From Catonia carolina (lineage: Eukaryota > Arthropoda > Insecta > Hemiptera > Achilidae): a stretch of 64,000 nt of DNA. The notes below the pieces were generated by a model that saw only the letters and a list, made by a program, of their open reading frames with translations, searched no databases and was not told the DNA's origin. Positions 12,270 through 24,714 of this stretch are shown piece after piece (the first letter of the stretch is position 1; each line of letters begins with the position of its first letter). Location: assembly GCA_035578175.1 (NCBI GenBank), contig JAQMRL010000003.1:81727969-81791968 (forward strand). Direction: 5' to 3'. The translations under genes were made by a program, and so were the position numbers.

Positions 12270-12442
12270 CGTTTGTTTGTTTTGTTTTACGTCTGACTCT
12301 TTTGCAATTGCTGCTAATGCAGATGCTGAGAAGGATGATAGATGAAGATGAGTGATGGAAAAATGCCAGATTGACCGGAAATCGAACCCTGGATCCCGGC
12401 GGAGAAGCCAGTTGCGCTAACCGCTATGCCAACGGGTCGGCC
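12270..12442 (-). mobile_element. SINE-B copy
   Basis: On the minus strand: a head CCGTTGGCATAGCGGTTAGC (A box), GGGTTCGATTTCC (B box), then CTGCATTAGCAGCAATTGCA and GTCAGACGTAAAACAAAAC at the 3' end. The core and tail match the copies at 30.3 and 35.6 kb. Flanks ATTCTTTAAAAATG (12256-12269) and ATTTTTTAGACATG (12443-12456) agree at 11 of 14 positions, a plausible decayed target duplication. Confidence 0.85.
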
Positions 12443-12456
12443 ATTTTTTAGACATG

Positions 12457-13529
12457 ACTATACCATACCAACTTTCTACCTTTTATTCTTTCTACTATGA
12501 TATCATAATAATCGGCCAATTGCCTTAAGTCTTCATTCTCTCTCATCGCCGATCAATTATTTCAGTAACTATCAGATTTTACAAAAAAAATCAAATAAAT
12601 CAGCCTAATTAGTTTCGATTACATACATTCGATACATTTCATTTTTATGGTAGTGATCAGCTTACATTGTAATGAGAAAATTTTGTGAGTGTTTCACAAC
12701 AGATTTGTTTTTCTAATTATATATGTGAAAAATAAAAGCAGATTAACAAAACGCTGATTTATAAACGAATCATACGCAAAACATACGAGGAATAAAGTAT
12801 TTAAACCTTGTAATTATTCAAATCAGTATTATTACAGCAAAAAAACTTTCTAGAAAGATCATACATTACATTGGAACACTAAGCATTTCAAAAATGTTAT
12901 CTATATCATACATTAAATCTCATTACAAGTTTAATGGAAATGTCAAATTCAGAAATGATATAGTAAAACAGAATAGGAACATATTCATGTGATTATAAAA
13001 TAACATTAACAAAATAACAAATGGTAAAACAAGTAATGAGTGATGTGAAACATAGCCTACTGTATGAAGTATGGCACAATAAACGAAAGATTTAATAGTA
13101 CAACGGCTAACAATAAATCATTAACGATTCTGTGTAAGCGAATGAAAAATGATATGTCCCAAAAACATATGTCATATAAAGCGGCATCAACAAATCATCT
13201 CTCTCCTATTATATAGTAACTGCTGCCTCTATTTAACGCGAATCGAGTTAAAATATTTGAGGTTATGTTGAATAGTTTAATAACGCTATTATAAGACCAA
13301 CTATTATTATATTTTGTATTACATTGTCATCCAGCTACATTTTGCTAAAACTAGTAAAGTTGAAATAGATTATTGGATTAATAATCTACCACTGCATTTC
13401 AAAAATGTTTTCATCAGTTTTTGTACTTTTATAAAAATTTTAAAGCTTTTTTTAAATGAATCTTCCCAATAAAATAACTCTGGATCTCAATTTTACCTTC
13501 TCTTACCTACATGAATATATAGGAAGGAA
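12457..13529. other. AT-rich stretch with nothing recognised
   Basis: No reading frame, repeat family or RNA gene could be supported here. Confidence 0.5.
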
Positions 13530-13718
13530 CGTAATGTTTTCATATCGATTGTTTGAAATCGAGTTTTCACCGGATATACAAGTTTACAGATCCTGTGAAC
13601 CCAAAACATGTTTTTAGCTATTTGTGTGTGGGTGTGGGTGTGAACAACATATTTCAAGAAAGAACATCATACGAAGTTGGAACTTGAAACTTAAAATAGG
13701 TACTACTAGAGAACCTTA
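13530..13718 (-). repeat. Family Q fragment
   Basis: Contains the Q 3' block in reverse: ATCGAGTTTTCACCGGAT-like sequence, AACCCAAAACATGTTTTTAG, a GT-rich tract at the family's CA site, and AACTTGAAACTTAAAATAGG then TACTACTAGAGAACC. It is truncated and abuts an LTR-L fragment. Confidence 0.75.
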
Positions 13719-13721
13719 CTG

Positions 13722-13864
13722 AATTGAAGTAATCTAATTATATTTGTAAGTACCCTAAGTTAATAAAATGAATTGTAATTATTGATTGTGTTAATAAGTT
13801 AAAAGAAAGTCTGTTTACTAATTAATATATATAGATCCTGAACAACCTAGTCTTAGTTGTTACA
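13722..13864 (+). mobile_element. LTR-L 3' fragment
   Basis: GAAGTAATCTAATTATATTTG followed by an AT-rich stretch and AGATCCTGAACAACC...TTGTTACA parallels the 3' part of the LTR at 4.9-5.9 kb. The 5' part is missing. Confidence 0.6.
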
Positions 13865-14423
13865 GTGTATTTTTACAAAGTTTGTTGATTAAAACTGGTC
13901 TAAGAGACAAACTAATAATTTTTCATTCGTATTATCTTTAAAAACTATACGCTTATAATTTATCAATTTTATAAATTAAATTAACACAAAAATATCAAAG
14001 AATATAGAAAATTCCTCTTTAAAACGTCGTACAAGAAATAGTTTTACAAAATTAATTAAATTCTGCTCTGCATATAGTCGTCTAGTAATATAACTCAAAA
14101 TATAATCAATAATAATCAACTTAAAAGTTCCACCTAACTTTTTCTTGTAAAATAATATTAAAGTTTAAAACTTTCAACAACATTATTCAAACTACAAAAT
14201 AATAATAATAATAGTTTTACAGGTAAGTTGTGTTAAGCACAACGAAATTATTACATACTACAATACTTGTTATGAGTTGCTGAAGTAGTTTCTACTTAGT
14301 AGTAAGAGATTACTGCAATGTGCGGTTTATAAGAGGACTAAAATTAATGTACATTTCTACATCAAACACTAAAATTTACTTCAAAATTACTTCAGACTAT
14401 TTACTAATCGATATATTTTAGGG
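13865..14423. other. AT-rich, nothing recognised
   Basis: A short (AAT)n run lies near 14203. No other feature is supported. Confidence 0.5.
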
Positions 14424-15844
14424 CAGTATTCTCAATCTTTCTTTGGTGACGGCACATTATCCTATGTAGAAAGTTTCTGCTGCACACTAACGTACTAGTT
14501 AGAAAGAAAGAGTATCTAGTAAAAGCAATAAAAGCAGTTAATACCCTGCTACATTTTTCAACTACGTACTTATTTATGCAATCTGGGCTTTTCAACACAA
14601 CTAAACGAAAATTTAACCATAGGGAAATAGCATTGATTTTCATTAGTTTATTAATATTTTCTTCCCACGAATAAATGAAGGTTTGCTATAGTCGGGAATC
14701 ATTAGAAAATGTTTAGTCCTTTCAAAATATATCAATTTTGATACATTTTAAGCTGTATTTTATCTTAAATACAGAAATACATAATTTTGTAACCGTTTTC
14801 CATTTAAGTAATGTAAATTTTATCAAATTTTCGCATTGTTAAGTTTGGAGAAATTGTAACGTTCTGATCTGGAGTAATAAGAGGGGTGGGTCGAATCCAC
14901 CATCAGTAAACATTTTTTATTGTTAAAAAAATATTGGAAATATTTAAAAAAATTAATTATGTATTTATTAATTTTGACAATTTGTTTTATCATCAACAAT
15001 CTACATTGTAGCAATAATCTAAAATTATTGCAACAATCATCTGTCTCTGAAAAGTAAATGTTACTGAAGGAATATTTTTAGGTATTTAAAATAATACTGA
15101 ATTTGCTTCCGAAAAAACTTTTAAGTAAATAATTTTAGATGATGAAACAAATTGTCAAAACTAAAAAAATTAAAAATAATTTTTTTAAATATTTTTGAAC
15201 AAAGATTTTTTTGCCGCAGATAGATTCGACCCACCTATCTTTTAAATCTCTAGACCAGAACGATACCATTACTCCAAACATAACATTACGAAATGATGAT
15301 AAAAAAATACAATACTTAAATGGAAAACGGTCACAAATTTATGTATTTCTATAGTTAAGCTTAAGTACAGCTTAAAATTATCAAAATTGATATTTTTTAA
15401 AGTCTAAACATTTTCTAATGATTCCTGACTATAACAAGTCTCCAATTATTCGTGGAAAGAAAATATTAACAAATTAATGAAAATCAACGCTATTTCCCTA
15501 TGGTTTAAATTCCGTGGGACACCCGGTAAACAACAAAAAGGCCGACAGACTACTCTCAATTGAACAGGAAATGTGAGTCAATTCCACCAAGAATTGAACT
15601 TTCATGTAAGAAGCAAAAAACTCAAGTTTCTCATTAATAGCTCTACTTTTTTGTTGTAAGATGCAAGCCAATAAATCCCCTACAAAATAAGTTCAAGTTC
15701 TTCAATATTATTCTCTTCTTGTTCTTTTTTTAAATATGAATATTGAGTGAAATTATTATATTTTTCTTTAATTACAAATATCTGAAAGCCTCAGAAATTT
15801 CGCGGCACATTGGTGTGACGCGGCACATCCGTTCAGAACCACTG
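14424..15844. mobile_element. hAT-type element without transposase, carrying a large foldback
   Basis: The left end CAGTATTCTCAATC...GGTGACGGCACA and the right end (reverse complement) CAGTGGTTCTGAAC...GCGTCACACC are related inverted termini. The 8-bp flanks TTTTAGGG (14416-14423) and TTCTAGGG (15845-15852) agree at 7 of 8. An 8-bp duplication with CAGTG-type ends is characteristic of hAT elements. The interior has no transposase frame and is dominated by an inverted repeat listed separately. Confidence 0.75.
14606..15510. repeat. Large imperfect palindrome (arms of about 380 bp)
   Basis: The left arm (about 14606-14996) and right arm (about 15138-15510) are inverted copies with a loop of about 140 bp. 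Shared landmarks include ACCATAGGGAAATAGC, ATTTTCATTA, TCATTAGAAAATGTTTA, GAAATACATAA, CCGTTTTCCATTTAAG, GGTGGGTCGAATC and GACAATTTGTTT. Each arm holds a B-box-like GGTGGGTCGAATC block, so an inverted pair of small retroposon-like units is possible. Confidence 0.8.
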
Positions 15845-15852
15845 TTCTAGGG

Positions 15853-16430
15853 GAATCAAGAAGCAATTTTCTTCTTATGTTTTTTATACTTAAACTAGCT
15901 GCCTGCCCCGGCTTCACCTGGATTTTATTTTATTTTGTTTTATTTCAATAATTTTTAAATTAGAGTTATAAACAAATCGAAAATAAGATTTTCTGATTTG
16001 GAGAAATTTTATACTATAAGTATACTTATCTGGTATATATTTGGACACCTCCACCAATATTCAGCTATCTACGTAATCCGGAACTTAATAAGAGAATATT
16101 GGTTCAAGGGTTGAACAGCGTTTTCAACTCTTTAGGGGTTCATTTTTGTAATCGTTAGTTTTGTATTTGTAATGAATTTTGTATTTTTTAAACGACATTA
16201 GTTGTCAAGAAAGGAGACATGGGCACTCTAAAAAGAAGATATTAACAAAATTTAAGCTTTAGAATTTACCACCTGCAGGCCTACTTTGGGCGTATGTTGA
16301 GAGTAGTATTTACAGACAATAAAATGAATCAGTCCTTTGTCTTATCAACAATAAAGAATAGTTCTTATTTAGCAAGTAGAACGATACGAACTGCTGCAGT
16401 TGATAATACAGGTTAAGATATCAGAAATAT
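15853..16430. other. Mostly unassigned
   Basis: A GC-rich motif AGCTGCCTGCCCCGGCTTCA at about 15898 resembles a repeat terminus widely seen in arthropod DNA, but no boundaries could be set. Confidence 0.3.
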
Positions 16431-16439
16431 AAATCGGGG

Positions 16440-16600
16440 AAAACGACGAACCACGTAACTGAAGAAATTAAGAAAACAGTACAGATTCTTCTCTTTATTT
16501 ATATCGAAAGCAAGTGTATCCAAGGTCGAAATTGTCATTATAATAGCCAACGTTCATTAGGAGAAGGAACTTCCAGAAGGAGATTGCACTACAAATGTCC
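16440..16600 (+). pseudogene. LINE 3'-end fragment
   Basis: The frame reads SKVEIVIIIANVH then a stop and a GAGAAGG motif, aligning with the C-terminal IRIAVIIANLR-type ending at 23.3 kb and KIAMMIVNIRTG at 48.4 kb. Only the last few dozen codons remain. Confidence 0.5.
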
Positions 16601-18057
16601 AGTAAATTGAACACCAGATAATTTTCGCGCCATTCTAACTGCAGGCTAAAGTGAAATTTCAAATTTCCTCTTTATCTACTAGAATAAAGATCATTAAACA
16701 GAAACTGGAAATAGGAAAATTAAGGTTAACAAAATAGAATTACTTTAAGATGGACGAATTCCAAAATAAGATCTTTGATCTGAAGATTCCTGTGGAAATG
16801 AAGGTGGAGGAGAGTGGAAGATGGAAGAATGTAGAAAGTTAACAAGTAAGTAATTTGTTTTCGAGTAATCCTTACGATTCAATTATCAAAAAAAACCCGT
16901 CGTGAAAGTGGTTGTTCGTTTTGAACCAGGACAGAGATATTGAGTTTGAAGGATTTTAACTCAGACGCTGAAAAATTTGAATATTTGAGTTACTGTATGC
17001 ACCCAATATAGGTCCAGACTGGTTTTTCAAACGGATTTCTAAACTAAAAGTTTGTTTTGAAAATACCATTTTAATTTCAAGTCATAAATTTTGATCTATT
17101 TATACTACATAAAATATTTATTAATGCAAAAAAAGTGAGTGTTGGTTGCTAGAAACTAATAAAATTTATTAAAAATTGTGGTGAATTTTAATATGCTCAG
17201 AAATTAAATTATATACTTTAGAATTAATTTAAAAAAATTGACAGTTTAATTTATTCACTTGAATTATTTTTTTTTACAAAAGGGAGATTAAAAAATAATT
17301 AAATTAGAGTAAAGGTTTCAATAATCTAACAATTTATTGTGCACGATTACTTTTGTTTATAAATCGTGCTATTGGAGAGAATAATATAAATGTATTTCAA
17401 TATTATAGAAACACGAACGTCCCATTAGTATAATGAATTTGTTGAACTATAATAATAATTATTATTATTTTATATTTTCCATTTTTTAATTTATCAAAAA
17501 CATCTACATCTAAATGACTACTTTTTGATGTTTTAATCGCACTGAATATTTGACGAATGTAACATGTCACAAACAAGTAAAAATAATAATAAATTTCAAC
17601 ATAAAATAAACAAAACAGTTTATAACAATGCAGAGCATAGTATGGTATTAACAACAGAAAAAGCAAATAACTTCAGTCCAGTAATGTTTGTTGCTAAATG
17701 CTGACAGAATTGTTATTCTTTTATCAGATCGAATAAGCATGTAATATAAGCACAGCACTCATGTTGCTTGAAGTGCGTTATCGCTTTGCAGCCGTGCGTC
17801 AACGTATGGTAGAACTCGTCAAACATTTGCGCTTAATTCCACCCGTTATTAATAATTATTTTTTTCAAATTGAACTGTTTTATTACAGTCTCTTCAATAA
17901 TTAAATATCAATTGCTAGTGAACTAATTATGAATCAATGAAAATTGAATTATATTAGTCCAAATGTTTATTAGAACTGCATAATTTCAGTTTAAATCGTT
18001 ATTTAAAAAAAAACAATAACATAAAATAGTATAGTAAAATGAATTAGGTATGTAAAT
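16601..18057. other. AT-rich, no gene recognised
   Basis: A short self-complementary AATAATAATTATTATT tract lies near 17450. No other feature is supported. Confidence 0.5.
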
Positions 18058-18262
18058 AAAAAAAATCTGGCGTGAAACACTCACACGTGTCGCTTGACAA
18101 TGTAAATGAAAAATATAACCTTTGTTCAATCATGAGTAAACAATGTAAAATGAAAGCATAACCTAATTTTAATCATGAGTGAATGACGAAAAATGAAAAT
18201 CAATCTCTGTAGAACTTAAAAAAAAGAAAAATCACTAATTGACACTAATTACATAACCACAA
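18058..18262 (+). repeat. Family Q 5' fragment
   Basis: Begins GGCGTGAAACACTCACACG with a degraded terminal motif, then CATAACCTAATTTTAATCAT, GAGTGAATGACG and AATGAAAATCAATCTCTG. This is the first 200 bp of Q, and the copy stops there. Confidence 0.75.
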
Positions 18263-20135
18263 ATTTTATACTCCACCTGCCTGTTAAGGGAATAAATGTG
18301 TGTTTTTCATACAAAAACGTTTGAAGCTAATTTAGTTTTATTTCAAATTAGCCTAATAACTAAAATTAAGATTGAAAATAACAAGTAAAAGTTACTAGCT
18401 TGAATGTCTTATATAGTATTCTTTTAATCCAGACCACACAAAGAGTTGACTTACTCAATTATTGTGTAGCAGTAACATGATACTGTAAAACACAGAATGT
18501 TTCGGCCTTAATTACCGACAAGGATTTGGATATTTTAACACGTGACAACCCACCTTTAGTTTTCAAAAAATCACTGTAGTCGCTAATGACCAAATAGTTT
18601 ACTTAACTTTAAAATTAATTAAAAGGAAAATAAGCATTAATTCAAAAAGGAGAAATCAAAGCAGTGTAATGAGACAACTTAATGGACATCTGGAGTTGTT
18701 TATGTTTGAGTCTATTGAAATAAATATAAATAATTCCAGCTGATTAAGATAAAATATTTTAAAATTATTTAATTTTCATTAACAAAATATGGTTACTAGG
18801 CAACTAAGAAGAAGAAAATAAAAATTGTAAGTTATTTTAGTGTGGGGCTGAATATCAAGCCAGTTAGTAGGTCCCACATTCTTTCTTAAAAAATAGTAAT
18901 AAATATATATATTAGAAGATAAAATAGTTTATCCACCAACGTTCATGTTATAAAAAGAGACACAAATTATTCAACTTTATAATAATAGTGATTATCTGGT
19001 AGCTTTTCAATGGCAGATGTACAGCAGTTACTTCAGCTGTACTGGAGAATATAATTGCAAGTGATAAAGTTACGATAGTAAATTATTAACAAATGGTTTG
19101 TAATTATATCAAAGTAATAATATTAGTTATCACAGCAATAAATGAACGAAGAATCTTCAAAAAATGGTGACAGAGCTTCAAAGTAAATTTTGGAATAGAA
19201 ACCTGAGGAAAGAAGGAACAGTTTGAAAAGACCTGGAATGCTGGAAGTAGTTTATTTTATATTCAGTTTTGTAATGAAAAGTAAAAAACATTGATGCCGG
19301 AACAAGCAAGGTGATCTACAAGTACCGTGAACTGAAGAAAAACAAGAAGAAACTAAAAATAAAGAGAATTCCTAACACAAAAGTAGATGAAGAATTCACT
19401 TGAATTCTTGACCTTTTTTGGGTTAAATACCAAAGCAGCTAGTAGGATTTACTTTGTCCAGGTACAGAGAAATAGTTAAATTACAATTTCAATAAAACTA
19501 CAATATACAGATAAAACATCATTAAAAATCACATTTGTAGCTCATTGGTTGCGAACAATCGACCACAACGCTTCATGTATTGATTTCCCGCAATGCCCCG
19601 CTCTGTACCACACTCAAATGCGCGTTAATCTATTTGGTCATATGCTTTGTTATCTGTCAGTGGCTTCGCTACGCACCGCTTCCATATGGAAGTTAAACTT
19701 ATGACAGCTACGTACCGTTTTAAAATACAAAATTCACCTATACAAGAGTATGAGAAATGATGTTTGCCATATCCGCCTCAATAGATATAAACTGTGTTCC
19801 ACAACGTCGACAGTTTGATCTAGAGCTTGTTTACTGAACAGTGTTTTAACTCAACTCAGAAAAATAAACAGAGAAATAAAATAAAAGTGTAATCTCTTCA
19901 CACCCTTTGCATTTCCGCAATTCTGGTTACAAAACTGATATTTTTTAGGCAAATATGGTCAAAAATATCACGGTATAAAAGCAAATAATATGTACGATCA
20001 ACTCAATTCAGTTTTTTGTGTATTTTTTCAGTTAAGGAAATAAAATATTTTTTTACATAAAACTTTCAACATAGATTTTTTTCTAATACCAAACAATTTT
20101 TATTATAGTTATTTAATTCTATTACTGATTCACTC
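18263..20135. other. Unassigned
   Basis: AT-rich. 19545-19830 is GC-richer with many CpG dinucleotides but has no long frame; it may be an old element or a regulatory block. Confidence 0.35.
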
Positions 20136-20394
20136 AACCAGGTTTTACAACCGGCTAAAGAAACAAAATATTTGGGAGTACATTTGGACTGGAAGAAGCT
20201 TATTACGGCCAAAAGAAAAAAGTTGAATTTCAAGTTATACCATGAGATGGTTGCTTGGAAGTTAGAGCTCTCTAAAGAAAGCAGAATGGTAGTAATGTAA
20301 AGCTATATTAAAGTCAGTCTGCGCACACGAATTGCAGTTGTGGGGACGGCAAGTAAGTCAAGTGTCGACATTTTAGAAAAGTTTAGTCAAAAGT
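20136..20394 (+). pseudogene. Jockey-type RT C-terminal fragment
   Basis: The frame reads AKETKYLGVHLDWKKLITAK then KRKKLNFKLYHEMVAWKLEL, then a stop within the expected YKAIIKP-type position, then VVGTASKSSVDILEKF. KYLGVHLD-x-x-L-x-W-K and the G-T/S-A-S-x-S-x-x-x-I-L block are typical of the post-catalytic region of Jockey-clade reverse transcriptases. It has a stop and lacks both ends. Confidence 0.8.
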
Positions 20395-20944
20395 AATACA
20401 GCACATCATAAAAATACATAAAATACATAAACCTAACTCATAGACCCTGCAACTCATCATATCATGACTTAACCTACAGATACGTCACAGAAAACTAAAT
20501 TAGATTTAATTACAAAGAAAAAATTCATTTTAAAGCGAACGTTGCCAATATAGACTAATAGCCCAATCAATGAAAACATTTAACTGGAACAAACTATGAA
20601 AAAATTAAATTTTGGTAATTTCATAATTATCAGTTCTCCCAGGTACATAGTTAAGGAGAAAATCTGAAGGTACATTACAAAATACAAGTCGAGCCTCGAA
20701 CAACCTCCAAATATTTTAAATATTAATTTTATTGAAAACTTTTTCAAGTCATTTTGTATGTCAAAACAAAACCTCAGATTCGGATTTAAACGTTCCACTG
20801 GTTAAAGAAATAGCATGATCTTACTATACACATTGATATCATAACTTAAACGGCCTATTTTTAGAACTACCCTGTTATAATTTTACACTTGGTTATATGG
20901 ACTCCCCAATCATGCGATTTAGGTTATTTTGCCTCTGTATTTAT
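20395..20944. other. Unassigned AT-rich sequence
   Basis: Possibly the continuation of the decayed Jockey fragment to about 20540 (GTTGCCAATATAGAC), but frame and similarity are lost. Confidence 0.3.
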
Positions 20945-22299
20945 AATCTGCCCTCCTCGTTTTACTTATTAAAGCCTCTAGAGTAGTGATTCCAAAGCGG
21001 TTTTTTACCACGTCTCCTTCTATCTAGAAAGAACTTCCCACGCCCGCCTTTCTTTGTATCCGAGGCGGGGAGAAAACCTCATGTTCACTCCTTCACGATG
21101 GGGGGTAAGTAATGTTGGACTTAATTGAGGCGTCTTCGTCCAGCCCCGAGGAGGCCGCAACAGCCTGTCAACGAAAAATCCGCCGCCTGGCCACTTGATC
21201 CGGCATCAGCAAAAAAAGACAAAAAAAACCATCACCTCCCTCGGAACTGTTAATATAATAGCTACTACAAGGGAAATATTGGGTTAAAAAATTTAGAATT
21301 TACACACTGTCAGAGGGGCATGAAAGGGAACCGTAGCCTAATTCTCCTCTCGCTGTCACTGAGCAACACTCACTCTCTCACTTTCATTCATCTCTTTCAT
21401 CACCAGTTCAGGAACTAAGTGTGCCTACTTTATGAGTTTCGGATATAATTTATTTACGGTGGGAGTGGGTGATCCCGCTGGTCTCTAAATGTCTCCTTCC
21501 TCCGCTGTCTCCCGATCACTTTCTCTGCAAACTGAGTGACCAACTTCCAGCTCGCCTCATCACGCAGCATCGCTGCCCGTACTCTTCCCGGGCTCCACAG
21601 TGCAACCCCTATCTTCACAGATGTCTCCATTCTTTCAAGGCCAAAATAGGGACATCTTTCAAAGATATGCGCAAAGGACTCCTCCTCTTCACTGTCATAT
21701 AGCCGACGTAAGGCACAGTCGCCTTACACGCTATTATGTGGTCATGACAAAAAAACAAGAAGTAGGCCTAGATTGAAACACTATGCATTTATTTTTTATT
21801 GTTTTTTATGATATTAGAGGTTGAATTTAAATTGAACAAGCAAGAAAAAAAATAAATCAGTGAGATGGGTGTCCTTGCATTGTTTTACAAGATTTCCTAT
21901 TCTTGGTCGATTATATATAAATTATAATATATATACAATCATAATATATATTATTATAATATAATATATATATTTAGCAATATCATGTTTGCCCCGATAC
22001 TTTGTCTATATTACAACAAGTGCTGGAAATGCGTTTTCGCTCAAATAGTTATTTGAAAAGGTTAAATACAATCGCAGCGCTTGCTGTGATATACTGTGGT
22101 ACACTTTGTAATAGGTGTTTAAACTCGACTCGTGAATCGCAACAGCTTTCGACGTGGGGACGGTAATGCTATCTCGAGACCCTGCGCCCCCCTTGACTTG
22201 TCTTCACGCCTCCCTTGGGGGACGCTCCCCCAGTTTGGGAGCCATTGCTGACAGGTTCAAACTTGCCTTTCGGCTGATGATCTAAACAACAAACAACAC
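20945..22299 (+). repeat. Family K 3' end, split by a hAT-like insertion
   Basis: CCTCCTCGTTTTACTTATTA then AAGCCTCTA on the left and AGGTTCAAACTTGCCTTTCG then GCTGATGATCTAAACAACAA on the right rejoin into the K 3' end seen at 43.2, 50.2, 52.7 and 62.4 kb. The 5' part of K is missing. Confidence 0.7.
20981..22250. mobile_element. hAT-like non-autonomous element
   Basis: Ends are GAGTAGTGATTCCAAAGCGG on the left and (reverse complement) CAGCAATGGCTCCCAAACTG on the right, followed by inverted GC-rich tracts resembling CACGTCTCC and GGAGGCGTG. It is markedly GC-richer than the flanks at 21050-21700 and holds an AT dinucleotide patch at 21911-21973. The 77-codon frame at 21469-21702 shows no known domain. 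No 8-bp duplication survives, so the hAT call rests on the termini and on the clean interruption of a K copy. Confidence 0.6.
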
Positions 22300-22884
22300 A
22301 TTTATCATCGTATCTGGGAGTCATGCTGTTACAGTATATAATAACAAAAAAATAAATTTAAAAAATTGTTTGTCAAATATTTTAATACGATAGTAATTCA
22401 TCCAGTGTTGTTTACAAATTAAATTTTAACGCAATCCCTCTGAGGTTACAGAAAGATTCAATCTTATTTTAAACTGAATTTTTAACAAGACTAAATTTAC
22501 TTTGATGCATATCTGATCTGGAGTAAAAATAAATATTTAAAAAATTTACACGTCAGGAGTAAAGAAATCCAATTTCCAAATCAAATCAGTTGTCGAAAGC
22601 TAAAGTTTCTAACAAAAGTATAAATATTTCATTACATAGACAGTGATTTTCAAGAAACAACAAGACTGCTTTTTACTAGAAGGTAACATTGTTCAAAATT
22701 TTCTTTCATTATTCAACTCTCTATAATTGAATTTTAAAATAAGTAAAGAATTGCTTAAAATTTATTTTTACACAACTCTGTAAACTGGTATCATATTTAA
22801 GAATTTTTATTTTCTATTATTAACGTAGAATTTACAATAATAGAAAACTTATTACACAACCATCGGCTAGTCTGAAATTTCAGT
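22300..22884. other. AT-rich, nothing recognised
   Basis: No supported feature. Confidence 0.5.
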
Positions 22885-23018
22885 CAGGTTATTTAAACAT
22901 TCACCGGGGCCCCGTATTACTCGTATTACGGAAAATAATTCGTCTGTAAACCGGAGACCTTCATCGTCAGCTGTCAGCCACTCATTCACGTCAACTTCGT
23001 CTAAATTTTTCACTGCCA
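22885..23018 (-). pseudogene. Tigger/jerky-like transposase C-terminal remnant
   Basis: On the minus strand a frame reads AVKNLDEVDVNEWLTADDEG then LRFTDELF. An acidic segment with D-V-N-E-W-L followed by a D-rich stretch and a T-D-E-L/I motif is characteristic of the C-terminus of Tigger/jerky (pogo-type) transposases. The catalytic DDE core is absent. GC content is higher than the flanks. It could also be an exon of a domesticated jerky-like gene. Confidence 0.55.
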
Positions 23019-23214
23019 ACATCATTCCGATAATACGTGCGTAATATAAAATTAGTTATTTTCCGATTATGTTTTATTATTATGCATATTTTTTGGATAA
23101 TCGGAAAATTTTGAAATTTACAAATAATATTTAGTATTTAGAATTGAATAAAAAGAACAAACCAGCATTTCAATCATGTTATGTGTGAAGAGAAAATATA
23201 GGCCTACTATCTGC

Positions 23215-23390
23215 TACAGTTTATTATACAAGGAAAAATACCAGGAGAGAAGAGTGCCGGAAGACGAAGAATATTCTTATTAAAATCCAACGAAACTAGT
23301 TTAATTGCTTTTCTGTGGAACTATTTAGGGTAGTGACAACAATAAGAATTGCTGTTATCATCGCCAACCTCCGATAGGAGAAGGCCGAAT
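23215..23390 (+). pseudogene. LINE 3'-terminal coding fragment
   Basis: GAGAAGAGTGCCGGAAGACG (GRRRI-type) is followed, with a frame change, by ELFRVV and IRIAVIIANLR, then a stop and a GAGAAGGC motif. The same ending occurs at 16.5 and 48.4 kb, so one LINE family left at least three truncated copies. Confidence 0.65.
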
Positions 23391-23530
23391 CTGTCAGAAA
23401 CTACAAGAAATAGCAGCCAACGGTTTTCGGATTTGTAATTTACAAAGTTAGTAGGCCATGATTGGGTTTGAAGTTCTGGTTTTGACCGGAAGTGAGCCGA
23501 AACCCCGGAAGTCAAAAAAAGTCGAAATTT
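23388..23530 (-). repeat. Monomer M, single inverted copy
   Basis: The reverse complement carries GACTTCCGGGGTTTCGGC, CACTTCCGGTCAAAACC, AATTACAAATCCGAAAACCG and TATTTCTTGTAGTTTCTGAC, the same order as the monomers at 50.7-51.2 kb. It follows the LINE end directly. Confidence 0.7.
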
Positions 23531-24714
23531 GAAAAAAAATAGCGTCGTTTGATTTTTGTTCAAGGTCACTCTACCGCCTACTATTCGACTAAAAAGTAAA
23601 CTAGTTACTCTACCGTTTACTATACCAACGTAAACCAAGCCGTCTATTGTTCAAATTAAACTATGATCCAACTCAATAACTAAAACTAAAGTACACGATT
23701 TTTATTTGCACTGAAATAACGAAACCTAGAGAAGGTTTTGCGTAAATATGATTATTTTTTTTCTTAATATTAATAACTTCCAATATGTAATAAAAAATTA
23801 ATAATACTCTAATACGGTTAAGTTAAATAAATATTAAACAATGAATCAACCGATAAATAATTAAATACTATCTACTTCAGAAAACCAGGAAAATAAAATA
23901 TTCATAAAGATTTAAGGCAGTAGAAGCTAGGGATATTTTCAAATAAGTTACCATAAAAAGTGCAATGGGTTTGCTTAAATTATTGGAGGATTTATATAGA
24001 GGTTACTCAAGTTTTATGGCTTGAAACAAGATAAATACACCTATCGCTAAAAAAAATAAAGGAACCTTTCGGTGAGAGGGAGAAAGATTCAACGGAAGGG
24101 TAGTGGAATGTAGGAGTGGGTGTGGAAAACTGAAAGAGTAAATGCTCACTGTCCTTATCGTTGTTAAAAAGAAAGGATAGTAGCCTACTGTAAGCACGGA
24201 GTAATGGTAAAAAAGGATAAAAAGATACAATTTCTCGTAGTAGTAATATTTTCACGTATCTGAACATGTATTTTTTATTTCTTCTATTTCTTTTTTGTTT
24301 TGTAATTTTATAGTATGATATCGCAGTTCCAAGGCTTTCGGGTTTGGCTGGCACCCAGCATTTACGTTTGTTGTAGCATAGGCTAAACGATTAACGACTT
24401 TAGTCTGAAACACTGAATTTCCTAACCCATTTGTTTGTAAAATTGGCACAATCGGAGTCTGATAAACGTTTCTGCAATTATTGCATATCAACCGAATTTT
24501 CTATCTAAATTAAACAAACCACGTAAAACAGTACTCTCCTGAACAATAAACAATGGAAAATAACAAACTAGCTACGACATTACCTAACTCAAGAAATTAT
24601 AAAATTTATAATAGTTGTAATATTTCAAATAAATGCAGTAAAAACTCAAATACCCAGTTCACAAATTTAAAAAATGGTCTGATTGAAATTATTTAAAAAA
24701 AATTTAAATTTACA
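23531..24714. other. Unassigned
   Basis: Open frames of 75-115 codons exist on the minus strand at 24.0-24.5 kb, but no domain is recognisable and they overlap in different frames. I do not call a gene. Confidence 0.35.

Noticed and set aside
14823..15014. 63-codon minus frame
   Set aside because: Lies in the arm of the palindrome; the matching arm does not keep the frame.
21469..21702. 77-codon plus frame in the hAT-like element
   Set aside because: No transposase motif; the GC-rich composition explains the open frame.
20981..22250. 8-bp target duplication for the hAT-like element
   Set aside because: The flanks AGCCTCTA and ACAGGTTC do not match, so the insertion is supported only by the split K copy and the inverted ends.
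24003..24491. Three overlapping minus frames of 75-115 codons
   Set aside because: They overlap in different frames, and none shows recognisable motifs or repeat homologues.
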